DNA of 64,000 nucleotides, taken from positions 5,146,001-5,210,000 of the forward strand of contig NC_008009.1 in NCBI RefSeq assembly GCF_000014005.1. Direction: 5' to 3'. The DNA comes from Candidatus Koribacter versatilis Ellin345. Its GTDB lineage: Bacteria; Acidobacteriota; Terriglobia; Terriglobales; Acidobacteriaceae. Position numbers and translations under genes: made by a program. The notes under the pieces were generated by a model. The model ran no database searches, was not told where the DNA came from, and worked only from the letters and a program-made list of their open reading frames with translations. Position 1 is the stretch's first letter; every line of letters begins with the position of its first letter. This document shows, in pieces, positions 9,028 to 17,004 of the stretch.

Positions 9028-10651
9028 CCAGCCCCGACACGTACTCGCGATAGTGATCTGAATCTCGCATCAGCCGTGTCGCCTCGGCCGTGCCCTTCAT
9101 CGCCGCAGCGGCCATGTGCGTCCATGCCATGCGAAACATCGCATACGCCAGCAGGTAATTCCTCATCCGCCCGGTCACGTTGTCGCCGGTCAGCGCCGTG
9201 TACTGGCGCAGGAATTGCTCGCCCGTCGCACGGTCCATCCCCCACTCCACGATCGCGCCCGCCAGGTCCCACGCCACGTCGCACGGGCCGGGGAAGAAAT
9301 GATCGTCGCCGTGCGAGGTCGCATCCAGCTTCAGCATGCGTCCATCTTCCGTCAGCAGCCACTCGTGCGGCGACATTTTGCCGTCGCAAACCGTCGGCCG
9401 CTCCACCGGCAGATTCCTGAATTGCGGCGCGAGCTTCCGGTCGAAGCCGCGCTCGTAGTTCACCCGCAGCATCGTCGCAAGATCTTTCTGCTGCGCCTCG
9501 GTCACTTCGGTCTTGCACTCTTCGCTTCGAAACGCGCAGTACTCCGCGATCCGTTTCAATCTCTCATCACTCAGGTCTTGTGCCTTCGCCGCGCGGCCGC
9601 GTATGAGGTCATAACCCACATAGCCATGTTCATCCCGCACCGCGTTCGGCGCGAAGCCAGCATCCGCCAGCGCACGGGCAGTACTGCGTGCACGCGCACC
9701 ATACGGCCCGATGCCTTCAAACTTCCACAGCACGCGATCATCCGCGAACTTCGCACGCTCCATGCTCGTCCACACGCCCGGCCACTCACTCTCATTCGCG
9801 AACGTTTTTTTCCGCCACTCGCCTCCTCCTATCCACTCCCCCTCCGGAGACCGTCCCGCGGCCGGCGTCACCGTGCGATAGCGCTGCCATCGCACCGCCG
9901 CATTGTTGGCCCGCAACCACGGCAAATGCGGCGCATGATTCGGCACCAGCACAATCTGTCCTGACGGCACACGCTCCGCCACTAGCGCCTCCGCCACCGA
10001 CAAAAACGATGACCCGCTCAACCCCGGTCCTTCATCCACGATCACGAACAATGCATCCTGCAATCGCGCCGTCCGGATGGTGTGCGATTGTGCCGGATTG
10101 AACTTCACTTTACGGTCGAACGGATGCCCCGCTGGCCGCACCGTGAATCGCTCCACGTGCAGCCCCCGCAATCGCAACGCCGCCGTCGTCATCGCGCTCA
10201 GCGTCGTCCCGATGCTGCGTATCCCAATCACCACCACTTCGGGCGCGGCCTCGTGCGTCTTCGCGCCATGCCGAAAGACGCCGAACTTCGCCGCCACATC
10301 CGCATACTGTCGCGGATGCAGCGCGTAATACGCGAACCCCTCCGGCGTCGCGACCGTGACCTCGCCTTCCAGCCGCACCGGCAACCAGCCGCCAAGTTCG
10401 CGGCCTCCGAAATAATCTCGGTGCACGAGCTTATCGGCGCACGCGTTGCTCACCGCCGCCACATGCCGCGCCTGAGGATCGCCCGCATCTTCCAGGGCGC
10501 ATTCGAGCTCGCCGCACCGGAGCATCGCATCGGTCCACGAGTCTTCGTCTTTCGCCCGGAACAAACTCCCGCGCAACCCGGTGAGTAACTGCTCGCCCGG
10601 AACAGTCCTGCGGCCTTCACGAAACACATAAAACTTGCAGTCTGAATTCAT
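8984..10651 (-). CDS. PRTase-like plus kinase-like fusion protein, unknown function
   Basis: A 555-residue soluble protein with two recognisable halves. Residues about 137-240 look like a type I phosphoribosyltransferase fold: VVVIGIRSIGTTLSA, then FVIVDEGPGLSGSSFLS, which occupies the place of the PRPP loop (normally VDDVxxTGxT). The C-terminal half resembles an aminoglycoside-phosphotransferase/choline-kinase fold: YVGYDLIRGR, a catalytic-loop-like CDGKMSPHEWLL, then KLDAT and PGPCDVAWDLAGA. Similar PRTase modules occur in tellurite-resistance-type biosynthetic operons, but no ter gene is present. It could be a nucleoside- or sugar-modifying bifunctional enzyme. The first 130 residues are unassigned. 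It is convergent with, and overlaps by 44 bp, the oxidoreductase gene. Confidence 0.7.
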   Translation of the reverse strand: MNSDCKFYVFREGRRTVPGEQLLTGLRGSLFRAKDEDSWTDAMLRCGELECALEDAGDPQARHVAAVSNACADKLVHRDYFGGRELGGWLPVRLEGEVTVATPEGFAYYALHPRQYADVAAKFGVFRHGAKTHEAAPEVVVIGIRSIGTTLSAMTTAALRLRGLHVERFTVRPAGHPFDRKVKFNPAQSHTIRTARLQDALFVIVDEGPGLSGSSFLSVAEALVAERVPSGQIVLVPNHAPHLPWLRANNAAVRWQRYRTVTPAAGRSPEGEWIGGGEWRKKTFANESEWPGVWTSMERAKFADDRVLWKFEGIGPYGARARSTARALADAGFAPNAVRDEHGYVGYDLIRGRAAKAQDLSDERLKRIAEYCAFRSEECKTEVTEAQQKDLATMLRVNYERGFDRKLAPQFRNLPVERPTVCDGKMSPHEWLLTEDGRMLKLDATSHGDDHFFPGPCDVAWDLAGAIVEWGMDRATGEQFLRQYTALTGDNVTGRMRNYLLAYAMFRMAWTHMAAAAMKGTAEATRLMRDSDHYREYVSGLVMGAAKAVPVARAS

Positions 10652-10689
10652 CGCATCGGTATCTGGCCAGATCCGTTAGGGTTCCGTTG

Positions 10690-10869
10690 AGGCCCGACTT
10701 CATGCGTCTTGTATCAGGCCCGACGTCATGCGTCTTGCATCAGGCCCAACTCATGCGCTTTGTATCAGGCCCGACTTCATGCGTTTTGTATCAGGCCCCA
10801 CTTCATGCGTTTTGCATAGGCCCCACTTCATGCGCCTTGCATCAAGCCCGACTTCATGCGCCTTGTATC
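10690..10869 (+). repeat. Seven tandem copies of a 26-bp unit
   Basis: Units of 25-26 bp start at 10690, 10716, 10742, 10767, 10793, 10818 and 10844. Each has the pattern AGGCCCGACTTCATGCG followed by TTTTGTATC-type sequence. There are no spacers, and copies differ by one to four substitutions. The array runs directly into the E-family element, and each unit resembles the first half of that element (TTGTATCAGG plus a GC-rich arm). Confidence 0.95.
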
Positions 10870-10935
10870 AGGGCAGCGCTTCAGCGCTGCCGAAAGAGCC
10901 CGGCCAGAGAACGGGGCTTTAGCCCCTGCACAACC
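10862..10935 (+). repeat. E-family two-hairpin repeat (copy E2)
   Basis: CTTGTATCAGG, hairpin GGCAGCGCTTCAGCGCTGCC, spacer, then hairpin ACGGGGCTTTAGCCCCTG. It is immediately downstream of and overlaps the last unit of the tandem array. Confidence 0.85.
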
Positions 10936-10972
10936 TTGCCAATGTGAGATGCCGATTTCCGCCCAAAAGAAA

Positions 10973-10993
10973 AGCCGGGCTCTATGCCCGGCT
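10973..10993 (-). terminator. Intrinsic terminator of the 74-aa gene
   Basis: Perfect 8-bp stem AGCCGGGC/GCCCGGCT with a 5-nt loop. Read on the minus strand it is followed by TTTTCTTTT, 17 bp past the stop codon at 11010. Confidence 0.8.
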
Positions 10994-11009
10994 CTTAAAA
11001 ATTCCGCTT

Positions 11010-11234
11010 TTACGCCGCCTTTTTCTTCTGGCCCCTTGGCGAACGCGAAATATCCCCCTCTTTATCAATGAAATACAAGAATTGGTTGTCGCGATCCACG
11101 GCCTTCTGCACCAGCACCTCGGGATCGCCCTCGCCTGACTTCGGCTTCTGGCAAACGCTGCCCTCGCCATCAATGTAGTAGAGGAACTTCTTGTAATCCC
11201 GTTTCAGCTTCAGGTCTTTCACTTTCTCAGCCAT
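11010..11234 (-). CDS. Small hypothetical protein with duplicated FLYxIDxEG motif
   Basis: A 74-residue lysine-rich protein, not recognised as a named family. It holds two copies of one pattern, KKFLYYIDGEGSVCQKP (about 15-31) and QFLYFIDKEGDISRSP (about 51-66), so it is an internal duplication of a short beta-hairpin-like unit. The start at 11234 is preceded by GGTTGGAG on the minus strand; an upstream ATG would add 17 unlikely residues. The tail is GQKKKAA, suggesting contact with nucleic acid or the ribosome, though that is only a guess. It has its own terminator, so it is probably a single-gene transcript. Confidence 0.7.
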   Translation of the reverse strand: MAEKVKDLKLKRDYKKFLYYIDGEGSVCQKPKSGEGDPEVLVQKAVDRDNQFLYFIDKEGDISRSPRGQKKKAA

Positions 11235-11496
11235 AGCGGTTTTCTCCAACCCGTTGGATGGCCCGCACCCCCAACCTGATGCCATTTTCAGGGCAAAATC
11301 GAGAGTTCCTGCCGCAAATTGTGACGCAGAGATACCCCCTCCACCATACCCCGATCTTTTATTTTCAGCAGTTTAGCGAGAAAACCCGCCTAGATCTCTG
11401 GGAACCAAGGACTTAAATCCCAGAATATTCAAAATAAGGACTTAGCGTCTCTTTGAACCGATCAACCGAATCACCTAATACCTAAAACCGGCCCCT

Positions 11497-12666
11497 TCAC
11501 TTCTTCTTTTTCTTCCCCGCGCCTTCCGCCTTCTTCACCGGCTCAGGCCGCGCCAGCTTCGGATCCGTCTTCTCATTCTGTCCCGGCAACAGCACCCGAC
11601 GAATCACCGGCTGGATCATCCGATACTTCCGCGGCACGATCCGTCCCGTCTCGTCTTTTAGCTGGATCGTGAACACCGGCTCATCGCCTTCCTTACCAAA
11701 GTTCTCGATGCCGGACGTCACCGGATACACGCCCCACAAATTCCGCTCGCGGTACGCCGTCTCGTATCGATGCCGCTTCAAATTCCAACTGAACACGCGG
11801 ATCGAATCGTAGTCGTACGGCAGTCCGTCTCTCGGAGCCGCCATCAGCACCAGGTACTGCGCCACCTGTTTGTCCTCATCCGGAACCTTGTTCAGGATGA
11901 AGTACCCCATGATCCGCTGTCCCTCGGCGTACTGCGCGATATCGAGCGGCACATCAATGTCCACCATCCGCGCCAGTACCCAACCCACGTACCCTTGCGA
12001 ATTCCGCACCAGGAACCAATCTTCCATCGGTACAGGCTCGTCGGCTTTTTCCGCCGCAAGCTTGTCCGTCGGCTTCACCGCTGCGGTCTTCGCCTTCTCC
12101 GCCTCCGCCTGCGCCGCCGGATCGGCCTTCTTCACCGGCCCCTTCGACACAATCGGTTTCACCGTCTGCTTCGGCGTGCCGCCCCTCGGCGCGCTCGCCT
12201 TCTTCAAAACTTCGACCTTCTCGCCCTCTTTCATCTGGTAAAGATGGTCGCCCTCGCGGTCCGGCGTCAGGTGGATATTCAGTTCCGCGCGTGTCGTGCC
12301 ATGCGCCTGCACAATCGTCTTCGCGTTGTCGGTCTTCAGCTTGTCGAAGCCATCCGCCACGTCCTGCCCAGCCAGGTAACGCAACTCGAGCCATCCATCG
12401 CGGCCATCCTTGGTCTTCACATGGATGAACCGCTTCTGCTTCTCAAGGACTTCGACCTTGTCCCCCGCATATACCACGCCGACCTTGTTATAGACAGCCG
12501 ACACGCGGTCGCGCAGGTTCGCCTGCGGCACCGAGACGTACATCATCTCGGCCTGCTTCAGCGGCCCGCGCTTACATGCAAATGTGAAAAGCAAAAACAG
12601 ACAGGGCAGGAGAACCTTCAGCGATCGCAGACCGCCGCCAATCGAGGAAAACCGTAGGCCAGACAC
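11497..12666 (-). CDS. SH3-domain lipoprotein
   Basis: A secreted lipoprotein of about 389 residues. The signal LKVLLPCLFLLFTFAC ends in a lipobox-type Cys followed by KRG. A bacterial SH3 (SH3_3) domain follows (MYVSVPQANLRDRV ... WLELRYLAG), then a second SH3-like segment reading LNIHLTPDREGDHLYQMKEGEKVEVLKK, an Ala/Lys-rich linker with KPIVSKGPVKKAD, and a C-terminal domain ending in basic GAGKKKKK. Such domains usually bind peptidoglycan or act as envelope scaffolds. The start is uncertain: GTG at 12666 or 12675, or an ATG at 12729 that would leave an overlong N-terminus. It appears to be a lone gene divergent from the cytochrome c gene. Confidence 0.72.
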   Translation of the reverse strand: MSGLRFSSIGGGLRSLKVLLPCLFLLFTFACKRGPLKQAEMMYVSVPQANLRDRVSAVYNKVGVVYAGDKVEVLEKQKRFIHVKTKDGRDGWLELRYLAGQDVADGFDKLKTDNAKTIVQAHGTTRAELNIHLTPDREGDHLYQMKEGEKVEVLKKASAPRGGTPKQTVKPIVSKGPVKKADPAAQAEAEKAKTAAVKPTDKLAAEKADEPVPMEDWFLVRNSQGYVGWVLARMVDIDVPLDIAQYAEGQRIMGYFILNKVPDEDKQVAQYLVLMAAPRDGLPYDYDSIRVFSWNLKRHRYETAYRERNLWGVYPVTSGIENFGKEGDEPVFTIQLKDETGRIVPRKYRMIQPVIRRVLLPGQNEKTDPKLARPEPVKKAEGAGKKKKK

Positions 12667-12774
12667 AGATTTCACAGGACTCGTATCAACATTTTCACTA
12701 TAGCAGCGGATTCCCGCCAGCGTATCCACCGCGCACCTGCGTAGTTACGCAAATCTGTGAATGAATTCAATTTC

Positions 12775-12904
12775 GGGTGCCCCATGTCTCGCGATTTTCG
12801 AGACGTGGGGATGTTCGCCAAGCGGCCAGCCCACACCACCGCTCTCACCTCCCGCACTCTCTCTTGTCATTCAGAGGAGCGCAGCGACGAAGAATCTGCT
12901 GTTC
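12775..12904 (+). repeat. Composite C-B repeat element
   Basis: C module 12775-12812: GGGTGCCCCATGTCTCGCG, then TTTTCGAGACGTGGGG, a hairpin whose GTCTCG/CGAGAC stem lies inside the constant CCCCA...TGGGG arms. Linker AAGCGGCCAGCCCACACCAC, then B module 12863-12904 (CTTGTCATTCAGAGGAGCG ... AGAATCTGCTGTTC). It occupies the space between the SH3 lipoprotein and cytochrome c genes. Confidence 0.88.
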
Positions 12905-13018
12905 TTATGCGAAACCCTGACTTTTACAAAACCTGAACAAACCGTCACTCCAATTCCACTCCGCTTTTCCCCATTCCCGCATACAATCTCTTGGACTCTT
13001 CTAGGGGAGAACTCTCGC

Positions 13019-13573
13019 ATGCGTGGATTCATCCTGGGTGTCCTCATCACCCTCGTCGTGCTCTTTGGCGGTGTCTTTCTCTATCTCAAGCTCGGCATGC
13101 TCGACATCCGCGCCGCCCAACCCATCAGCGGCATTGAACACGAAATGGCGGAAATGGCCATGGACTCCTCGGTTGACAAACAAGCCCCACACACCGAGAA
13201 CCCCATCAAGCCCACCGACGACAACCTGATGACCGGCGCCATGCTCTACGAAAAGAACTGCTCCCTCTGCCATGGCAGCGTCGCCGACCCGAATCACACC
13301 AGTCCCATGGCCCAGGCCTTCTACCCGCACGTCCCGCAAATCGTCAAACGCATTCCCGGCGATGAAGACTGGCACCTCTTTTTCGTCACCAAGTACGGCG
13401 TCCGCGACACCGGCATGCCCGCTTGGGAAAAGACCATGAAAGACGACGACATCTGGCGCGTCGTCACCTTCGTCAAGCACAGCGACAAGCTCTCGCCGAC
13501 GGTCCAGGAAATGTGGCAAACCTACGGCACCCCCAGCGGCGTAGCCCCCGCCCCCGCCAAACCAGCAAAATAA
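13019..13573 (+). CDS. Membrane-anchored monohaem cytochrome c
   Basis: A 184-residue c-type cytochrome. MRGFILGVLITLVVLFGGVFLY is an uncleaved N-terminal anchor or signal. The haem-binding motif CSLCH lies at residues 81-85, and the likely axial methionine is in GMPAW. The fold of the C-terminal half (KYGVRDTGMPAWEKTMKDDDIWRVVTFVK) is that of a class I cytochrome c used as a soluble-side electron carrier. The start at 13019 has an AGGGGAGA site upstream; the longer open frame only translates repeat DNA. The tail is Pro/Ala/Lys-rich. A C-B repeat composite starts 14 bp after the stop codon. Confidence 0.9.
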   Translation: MRGFILGVLITLVVLFGGVFLYLKLGMLDIRAAQPISGIEHEMAEMAMDSSVDKQAPHTENPIKPTDDNLMTGAMLYEKNCSLCHGSVADPNHTSPMAQAFYPHVPQIVKRIPGDEDWHLFFVTKYGVRDTGMPAWEKTMKDDDIWRVVTFVKHSDKLSPTVQEMWQTYGTPSGVAPAPAKPAK

Positions 13574-13586
13574 CCAAATCCTTCTG

Positions 13587-13715
13587 GGTGCCCCATGTCT
13601 CGCGATTTTCGAGACGTGGGGATTTTCCCCTCGCGTCCAGCCCACACCACCGCCCGCACCCCCACCGCCCTCTCTTGTCATTCAGAGGAGCGCAGCGACG
13701 AAGAATCTGCTGTTC
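13587..13715 (+). repeat. Composite C-B repeat element
   Basis: Nearly identical in layout to the copy at 12775: C hairpin 13587-13624 with GTCTCGCGATTTTCGAGAC, linker CGCGTCCAGCCCACACCAC, B module 13674-13715. It lies between cytochrome c and E2, so it is both a 3' UTR and a leader sequence. Confidence 0.88.
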
Positions 13716-13798
13716 CGCCGGATGCCCGCACCCGCCCGCGCGCTCTCCGCATCTCTATCTCAGCTATAATTTCCAGTTTGCCATCTCAGAAGGAACCC

Positions 13799-15466
13799 AT
13801 GCCTACCGACGTCATCATGCCCCAGATGGGGGAATCGATCTTTGAAGGCACCATCACCAAATGGCTCAAACAACCGGGCGACCAGGTCCAGCGCGACGAG
13901 CCCCTCTTCGAAATCTCCACCGATAAAGTCGACGCCGAAATCCCCGCCCCTGCCGCGGGCATCCTGAAAGAAATCAAGGCCCAGGCCGGCCAGACCGTAC
14001 AGGTCAACACCGTAGTCGCCATCATCGACGCCGCCGGCTCCGCGACCACTTCCGCTCCGAAACCCGCCGCCGCTGCGCCACCGAAATCCGCGCCGCAACC
14101 CGATGGCGTAAGCTCCTCTGCCCCGTCAACGAGCGCGCCGAGCGTCCCCGCCGCTGGTCCCAAGACCGACGTCGTAATGCCGCAGATGGGCGAATCCATC
14201 TTCGAAGGCACCATCACCAAGTGGCTCAAGAATGTTGGTGACACCGTCCAGCGCGACGAGCCGCTCTTCGAAATCTCCACCGACAAAGTGGACGCCGAGA
14301 TCCCCGCCCCAGTAGCCGGAGTCCTCAGCGAAATCAAAGTTCAAGCCGGCGCCACCGTCCAGGTCAACACCGTCGTCGCCACCATCGGCGGCGCCGCTGG
14401 AGCCAGCGCGCGCGCGCCGCAAGCCGCCGCACCCGCTCCTTCCGCACCTGCTCCCGCAGCCCCCGCGCCACAAGCGCCCGCTGCAGCCGAGCCCGAAGAA
14501 GAAGAAATCTCCGCTAGTGGCGATCGCGTCCGCACCAGTCCGTTAGTCCGCAAAATGGCAAAAGAAGCCAACGTAGACCTCGGCAAAGTCCGCGGCACCG
14601 GCATGGGTGGACGCATCACCAAGGAAGACATCCAGGCCTTCGTCGAAAAACAAAAGACCGCGCCGACTCCAACGCCGCAGCCGCAAGCCGCGCAACCTTC
14701 CGCGCCCGCACCTGCTCCCAGCGCCCCCGTCGCCGCCACACCAAACAAATTCGCGGGCACTCCCGGTGCCATCGAGCCCATGTCGGTCATGCGCAAGAAA
14801 ATCGCCGACCATATGGTCATGTCGAAGCGCACCAGCGCTCACGTGCATGGCGTCTTCGAGGTCGACTTCACCAAAATCGTGAAGCTCCGCGAGAAAAACA
14901 AAAACAGCTTCCAGGAAAAGACAGGCCTCAAGCTTACCTACACGCCGTTCTACGCGCGTGCAGTGGCCCACGCGTTGCGCGCATGGCCCATCATCAACGC
15001 CTCCGTCGAAGGCGAGAACATTCACTATAAAAAGGACATCAACCTCGGCATCGCCGTAGCTCTCGACTGGGGCCTCATCGTCCCGGTGGTCAAGCAGGCC
15101 GACGGCCTAAGCTTCGTCGGGCTCCAGCGCGCCATCACCGACCTCGGCGAACGCGCCCGCGCCAAAAAGCTCAAACCCGAAGACGTCCAGGGCGGCACCT
15201 TCACCATCACCAACCCCGGCATCTTCGGAGCAAAGTTCGGCATGCCGATCATCAGCCAGCCCCAGCTCGCGATCTTAGGCATCGGCGCGATCACGAAAGT
15301 CCCCATGGTCGTCACCGACAAAGACGGCAACGACAGCATCGCCATCCGCTCGCGCTGCCACATCTCTATCGGCTACGACCACCGAGTAATCGACGGCGCA
15401 GTCGCCGACCAGTTCATGGTCGTAGTACGAGACTACCTCCAGAACTGGAACGAACCGTTAATCTAA
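13799..15466 (+). CDS. 2-oxoacid dehydrogenase E2 acyltransferase, two lipoyl domains
   Basis: Dihydrolipoyl acyltransferase core of a 2-oxoglutarate, pyruvate or branched-chain dehydrogenase complex, 555 residues. Two near-identical lipoyl domains occupy about 1-78 and 121-198, with lipoylated lysines in STDKVDAEIP at residues 43 and 163, joined by Ala/Pro-rich linkers. A peripheral subunit-binding domain follows (SPLVRKMAKE ... GMGGRITKEDI, about 252-285). The catalytic CAT domain runs from about 330 to the end, with the active-site signature YDHRVIDGA. The choice of oxoacid cannot be fixed without the missing E1. The start at 13799 follows AGAAGGAA, and a TATAAT at 13765 is a possible -10 box. 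A C-type hairpin follows the stop codon. Confidence 0.93.
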   Translation: MPTDVIMPQMGESIFEGTITKWLKQPGDQVQRDEPLFEISTDKVDAEIPAPAAGILKEIKAQAGQTVQVNTVVAIIDAAGSATTSAPKPAAAAPPKSAPQPDGVSSSAPSTSAPSVPAAGPKTDVVMPQMGESIFEGTITKWLKNVGDTVQRDEPLFEISTDKVDAEIPAPVAGVLSEIKVQAGATVQVNTVVATIGGAAGASARAPQAAAPAPSAPAPAAPAPQAPAAAEPEEEEISASGDRVRTSPLVRKMAKEANVDLGKVRGTGMGGRITKEDIQAFVEKQKTAPTPTPQPQAAQPSAPAPAPSAPVAATPNKFAGTPGAIEPMSVMRKKIADHMVMSKRTSAHVHGVFEVDFTKIVKLREKNKNSFQEKTGLKLTYTPFYARAVAHALRAWPIINASVEGENIHYKKDINLGIAVALDWGLIVPVVKQADGLSFVGLQRAITDLGERARAKKLKPEDVQGGTFTITNPGIFGAKFGMPIISQPQLAILGIGAITKVPMVVTDKDGNDSIAIRSRCHISIGYDHRVIDGAVADQFMVVVRDYLQNWNEPLI

Positions 15467-15479
15467 AAAGTTTGGAAAA

Positions 15480-15518
15480 GGGTGCCCCACTCTACGCAAA
15501 GCGTAGGGTGGGGTTTTC
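15480..15518 (+). terminator. C-family hairpin acting as likely E2 terminator
   Basis: GGGTGCCCCAC flank, variable stem CTCTACGCAAAGCGTAGGG, then GTGGGGTTTTCGC. It lies 14 bp after the E2 stop codon, and the right arm runs into TTTT. It has the same constant arms as the other C repeats but a different inner stem. Confidence 0.72.
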
Positions 15519-15549
15519 GCTTTGTGTTTCGGAAAATGTACTAGCCCTA

Positions 15550-15600
15550 TCATCCTGAGCGAAGCGTGCGAAGCACGCGGAGTCGAAGGACCCCTGTCGC
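15550..15600 (+). repeat. A-family repeat
   Basis: ATCATCCTGAGCG, stem GCGTGCGAAGCACGC, then AGTCGAAGGACCCCTGTCG. It stands alone, with no B partner, between two convergent genes. Confidence 0.85.
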
Positions 15601-15616
15601 TACCCAAATATCTTCC

Positions 15617-16162
15617 TTAATGCACGAGCACAGGAACCCGTCCACTCTCCATCCGCCCACGCTGCGTCTCCACCGTCACCTGTACCCACCACTCTCTCGC
15701 CGCGAACGAACGCAGCTCACTCTCTCCCGGCACAGTTAAGATCATCTGCAACTCTGACACCGGCGCAGCCTCCGCCTCCGGGTCCACCGCAAACTCCGCC
15801 GTCACCACCGTCCGCGGATCATCGCCCTTCACGCTGGCCATCATCTCCGCACTCCACCATCGCACCGACTTCGCCATCTCGCCCGACGTCTGCAACGCAA
15901 CCGCAAACGCTTCGCCCGCCCACAACTCCCGCGACGACAACTCCACCCGCATCTCCGGAATCTGTACTACCCGCCGCCGCTTCTGCTGCCATGTCATCCA
16001 CAGGCCTGCCGCGAAGCACGCACCCGCAACGCAAAACCAACCCCAACTCCGCACCATCGCCGCATACGGAATCAGCACCGCCCACGCCAGAAGCAGCCAC
16101 CGCAGCACAAACCAAAAGCAGCCCACATCATCCACCCGCTGCCACTCATTCGTCCCATTCAC
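15617..16162 (-). CDS. Hypothetical membrane protein
   Basis: A protein of about 181 residues with two adjacent hydrophobic segments near the N-terminus (FWFVLRWLLLAWAVLIPYA and WGWFCVAGACFAAGLWM), a basic KRRR stop-transfer signal, and a soluble C-terminal domain rich in beta-strand-like segments (RVELSSRELWAGEAFAVALQ ... WWVQVTVETQRGRM). It is not recognised as a named family; the two-helix anchor plus a beta domain suggests an envelope protein. The start is uncertain: GTG at 16162 is taken because upstream codons translate a C-type repeat. It adjoins the phage cluster but has a different character, so it is not assigned to it. Confidence 0.5.
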   Translation of the reverse strand: MNGTNEWQRVDDVGCFWFVLRWLLLAWAVLIPYAAMVRSWGWFCVAGACFAAGLWMTWQQKRRRVVQIPEMRVELSSRELWAGEAFAVALQTSGEMAKSVRWWSAEMMASVKGDDPRTVVTAEFAVDPEAEAAPVSELQMILTVPGESELRSFAAREWWVQVTVETQRGRMESGRVPVLVH

Positions 16163-16192
16163 AACGCGATCATAAATGCTGTGCTGCCTTTG

Positions 16193-16320
16193 GGTGCCCC
16201 ACGTCTCGCGCTTTCCGAGACGTGGGGTTTTTCCCAAGCGGCCAGCCCACCCCACCCCCCTCGTCTCCTTTACTCTCTCCTGTCATCCTGAGGAGCGCAG
16301 CGACGAAGGATCTGCTGTTA
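16193..16320 (+). repeat. Composite C-B repeat element
   Basis: C hairpin 16193-16230 (GGGTGCCCCACGTCTCGCG, then TTTCCGAGACGTGGGGTTTTT), linker AAGCGGCCAGCCCACCCCAC, B module 16279-16320. The B module ends at the stop codon of the first phage-cluster gene. Confidence 0.85.
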
Positions 16321-16572
16321 CTTCGCCCAGGCACTAGCGTTCAAACAATCCACCACGCCATCCACAATCTTCGACAGCCCACCGTTAAACTTTCCCGCGT
16401 CCACCACGTTCTTGTTGGCGATCGCATCCGTTAGCCCAATCGCCGATCCCACAAACGACAGCGCCGCCTCTTTCTTATCGTTCCCCGATTTACTTCCGAA
16501 CAACGCCTCGATCCCATGAACAATCGCCGGCACAAATGCAATCCCCTGTAACAACTTAGCCAAAAATCCCAT
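16318..16572 (-). CDS. Small phage-cluster protein, unknown function
   Basis: An 84-residue protein, MGFLAKLLQGIAFVPAIVHG at the N-terminus, then a KSGNDKKE turn and a mildly hydrophobic helix-rich C-terminal half. It is not recognised. The amphipathic N-terminal helix and its position as the last gene after a holin-like protein suggest a lysis accessory or virion protein, but no catalytic motif is visible. The start at 16572 is preceded by GGAGGAGAG, a strong ribosome-binding site. The upstream 190 bp contain a C-type hairpin (16675-16708). Confidence 0.55.
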   Translation of the reverse strand: MGFLAKLLQGIAFVPAIVHGIEALFGSKSGNDKKEAALSFVGSAIGLTDAIANKNVVDAGKFNGGLSKIVDGVVDCLNASAWAK

Positions 16573-16674
16573 CTCTCCTCCTTCATTTCTAAAAAAACAA
16601 AGAGCCAGGAAGCCCTCTCCCATGCCGTCATCGGGCACGCGGCAAGCTCCCCAACTCTTTAACTCAAAAAATGT

Positions 16675-16708
16675 GGGTGCCCCACCCTTCCCGAAGGGAG
16701 GGTGGGAT
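16675..16708 (+). repeat. C-family hairpin
   Basis: GGGTGCCCCAC flank, inner stem CCTTCCCGAAGGGAGG, then GTGGGATT. It lies between the two last phage-cluster genes, with the same outer arms as other C copies but a unique inner stem. Confidence 0.8.
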
Positions 16709-16764
16709 TGCTGACGCACGCGCCAACTTCGCCCAACCTAACTCCTAATTCCTAACTCCTGTCT

Positions 16765-17004
16765 TTACCGATGCACCCGCAACCACCCCATCACCAAATT
16801 CATCACCGTCACCGCCGCCGCTACCACCGAACCCACGCCCATCATCCGCTGCAAATAGGTCTCATGACGATTCAATCGCTGCTCGATCTCCTGGATCTTC
16901 CCTTCATTACCCGTTCCCACCAGGCACCGCACGTGCACCTTCAACTCCGCCAGGTCCGACAACACTCGCTCCTCGAACGCCCCCATCTCCCTCACCCCGC
17001 TCAT
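16765..17004 (-). CDS. Holin-like protein (XhlA type)
   Basis: A 79-residue protein: a coiled-coil-like N-terminal half (AFEERVLSDLAELKVHVRCL ... IQEIEQRLNRHETYLQRM), followed by one hydrophobic segment, GVGSVVAAAVTVMNLVMGWL, and a short basic tail RVHR. This layout is that of haemolysin XhlA-type holins, which help release phage lysins, but sequence alone does not prove membrane-permeabilising activity. The start at 17004 overlaps the stop of the upstream baseplate-like gene (ATGA), so translation is probably coupled. No endolysin gene is adjacent. Confidence 0.6.
   Translation of the reverse strand: MSGVREMGAFEERVLSDLAELKVHVRCLVGTGNEGKIQEIEQRLNRHETYLQRMMGVGSVVAAAVTVMNLVMGWLRVHR

Noticed and set aside
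10690-10869. CRISPR array
   Set aside because: Repeat units of 25-26 bp are contiguous with no unique spacers, and no cas gene lies nearby; this is a tandem array linked to the E element.
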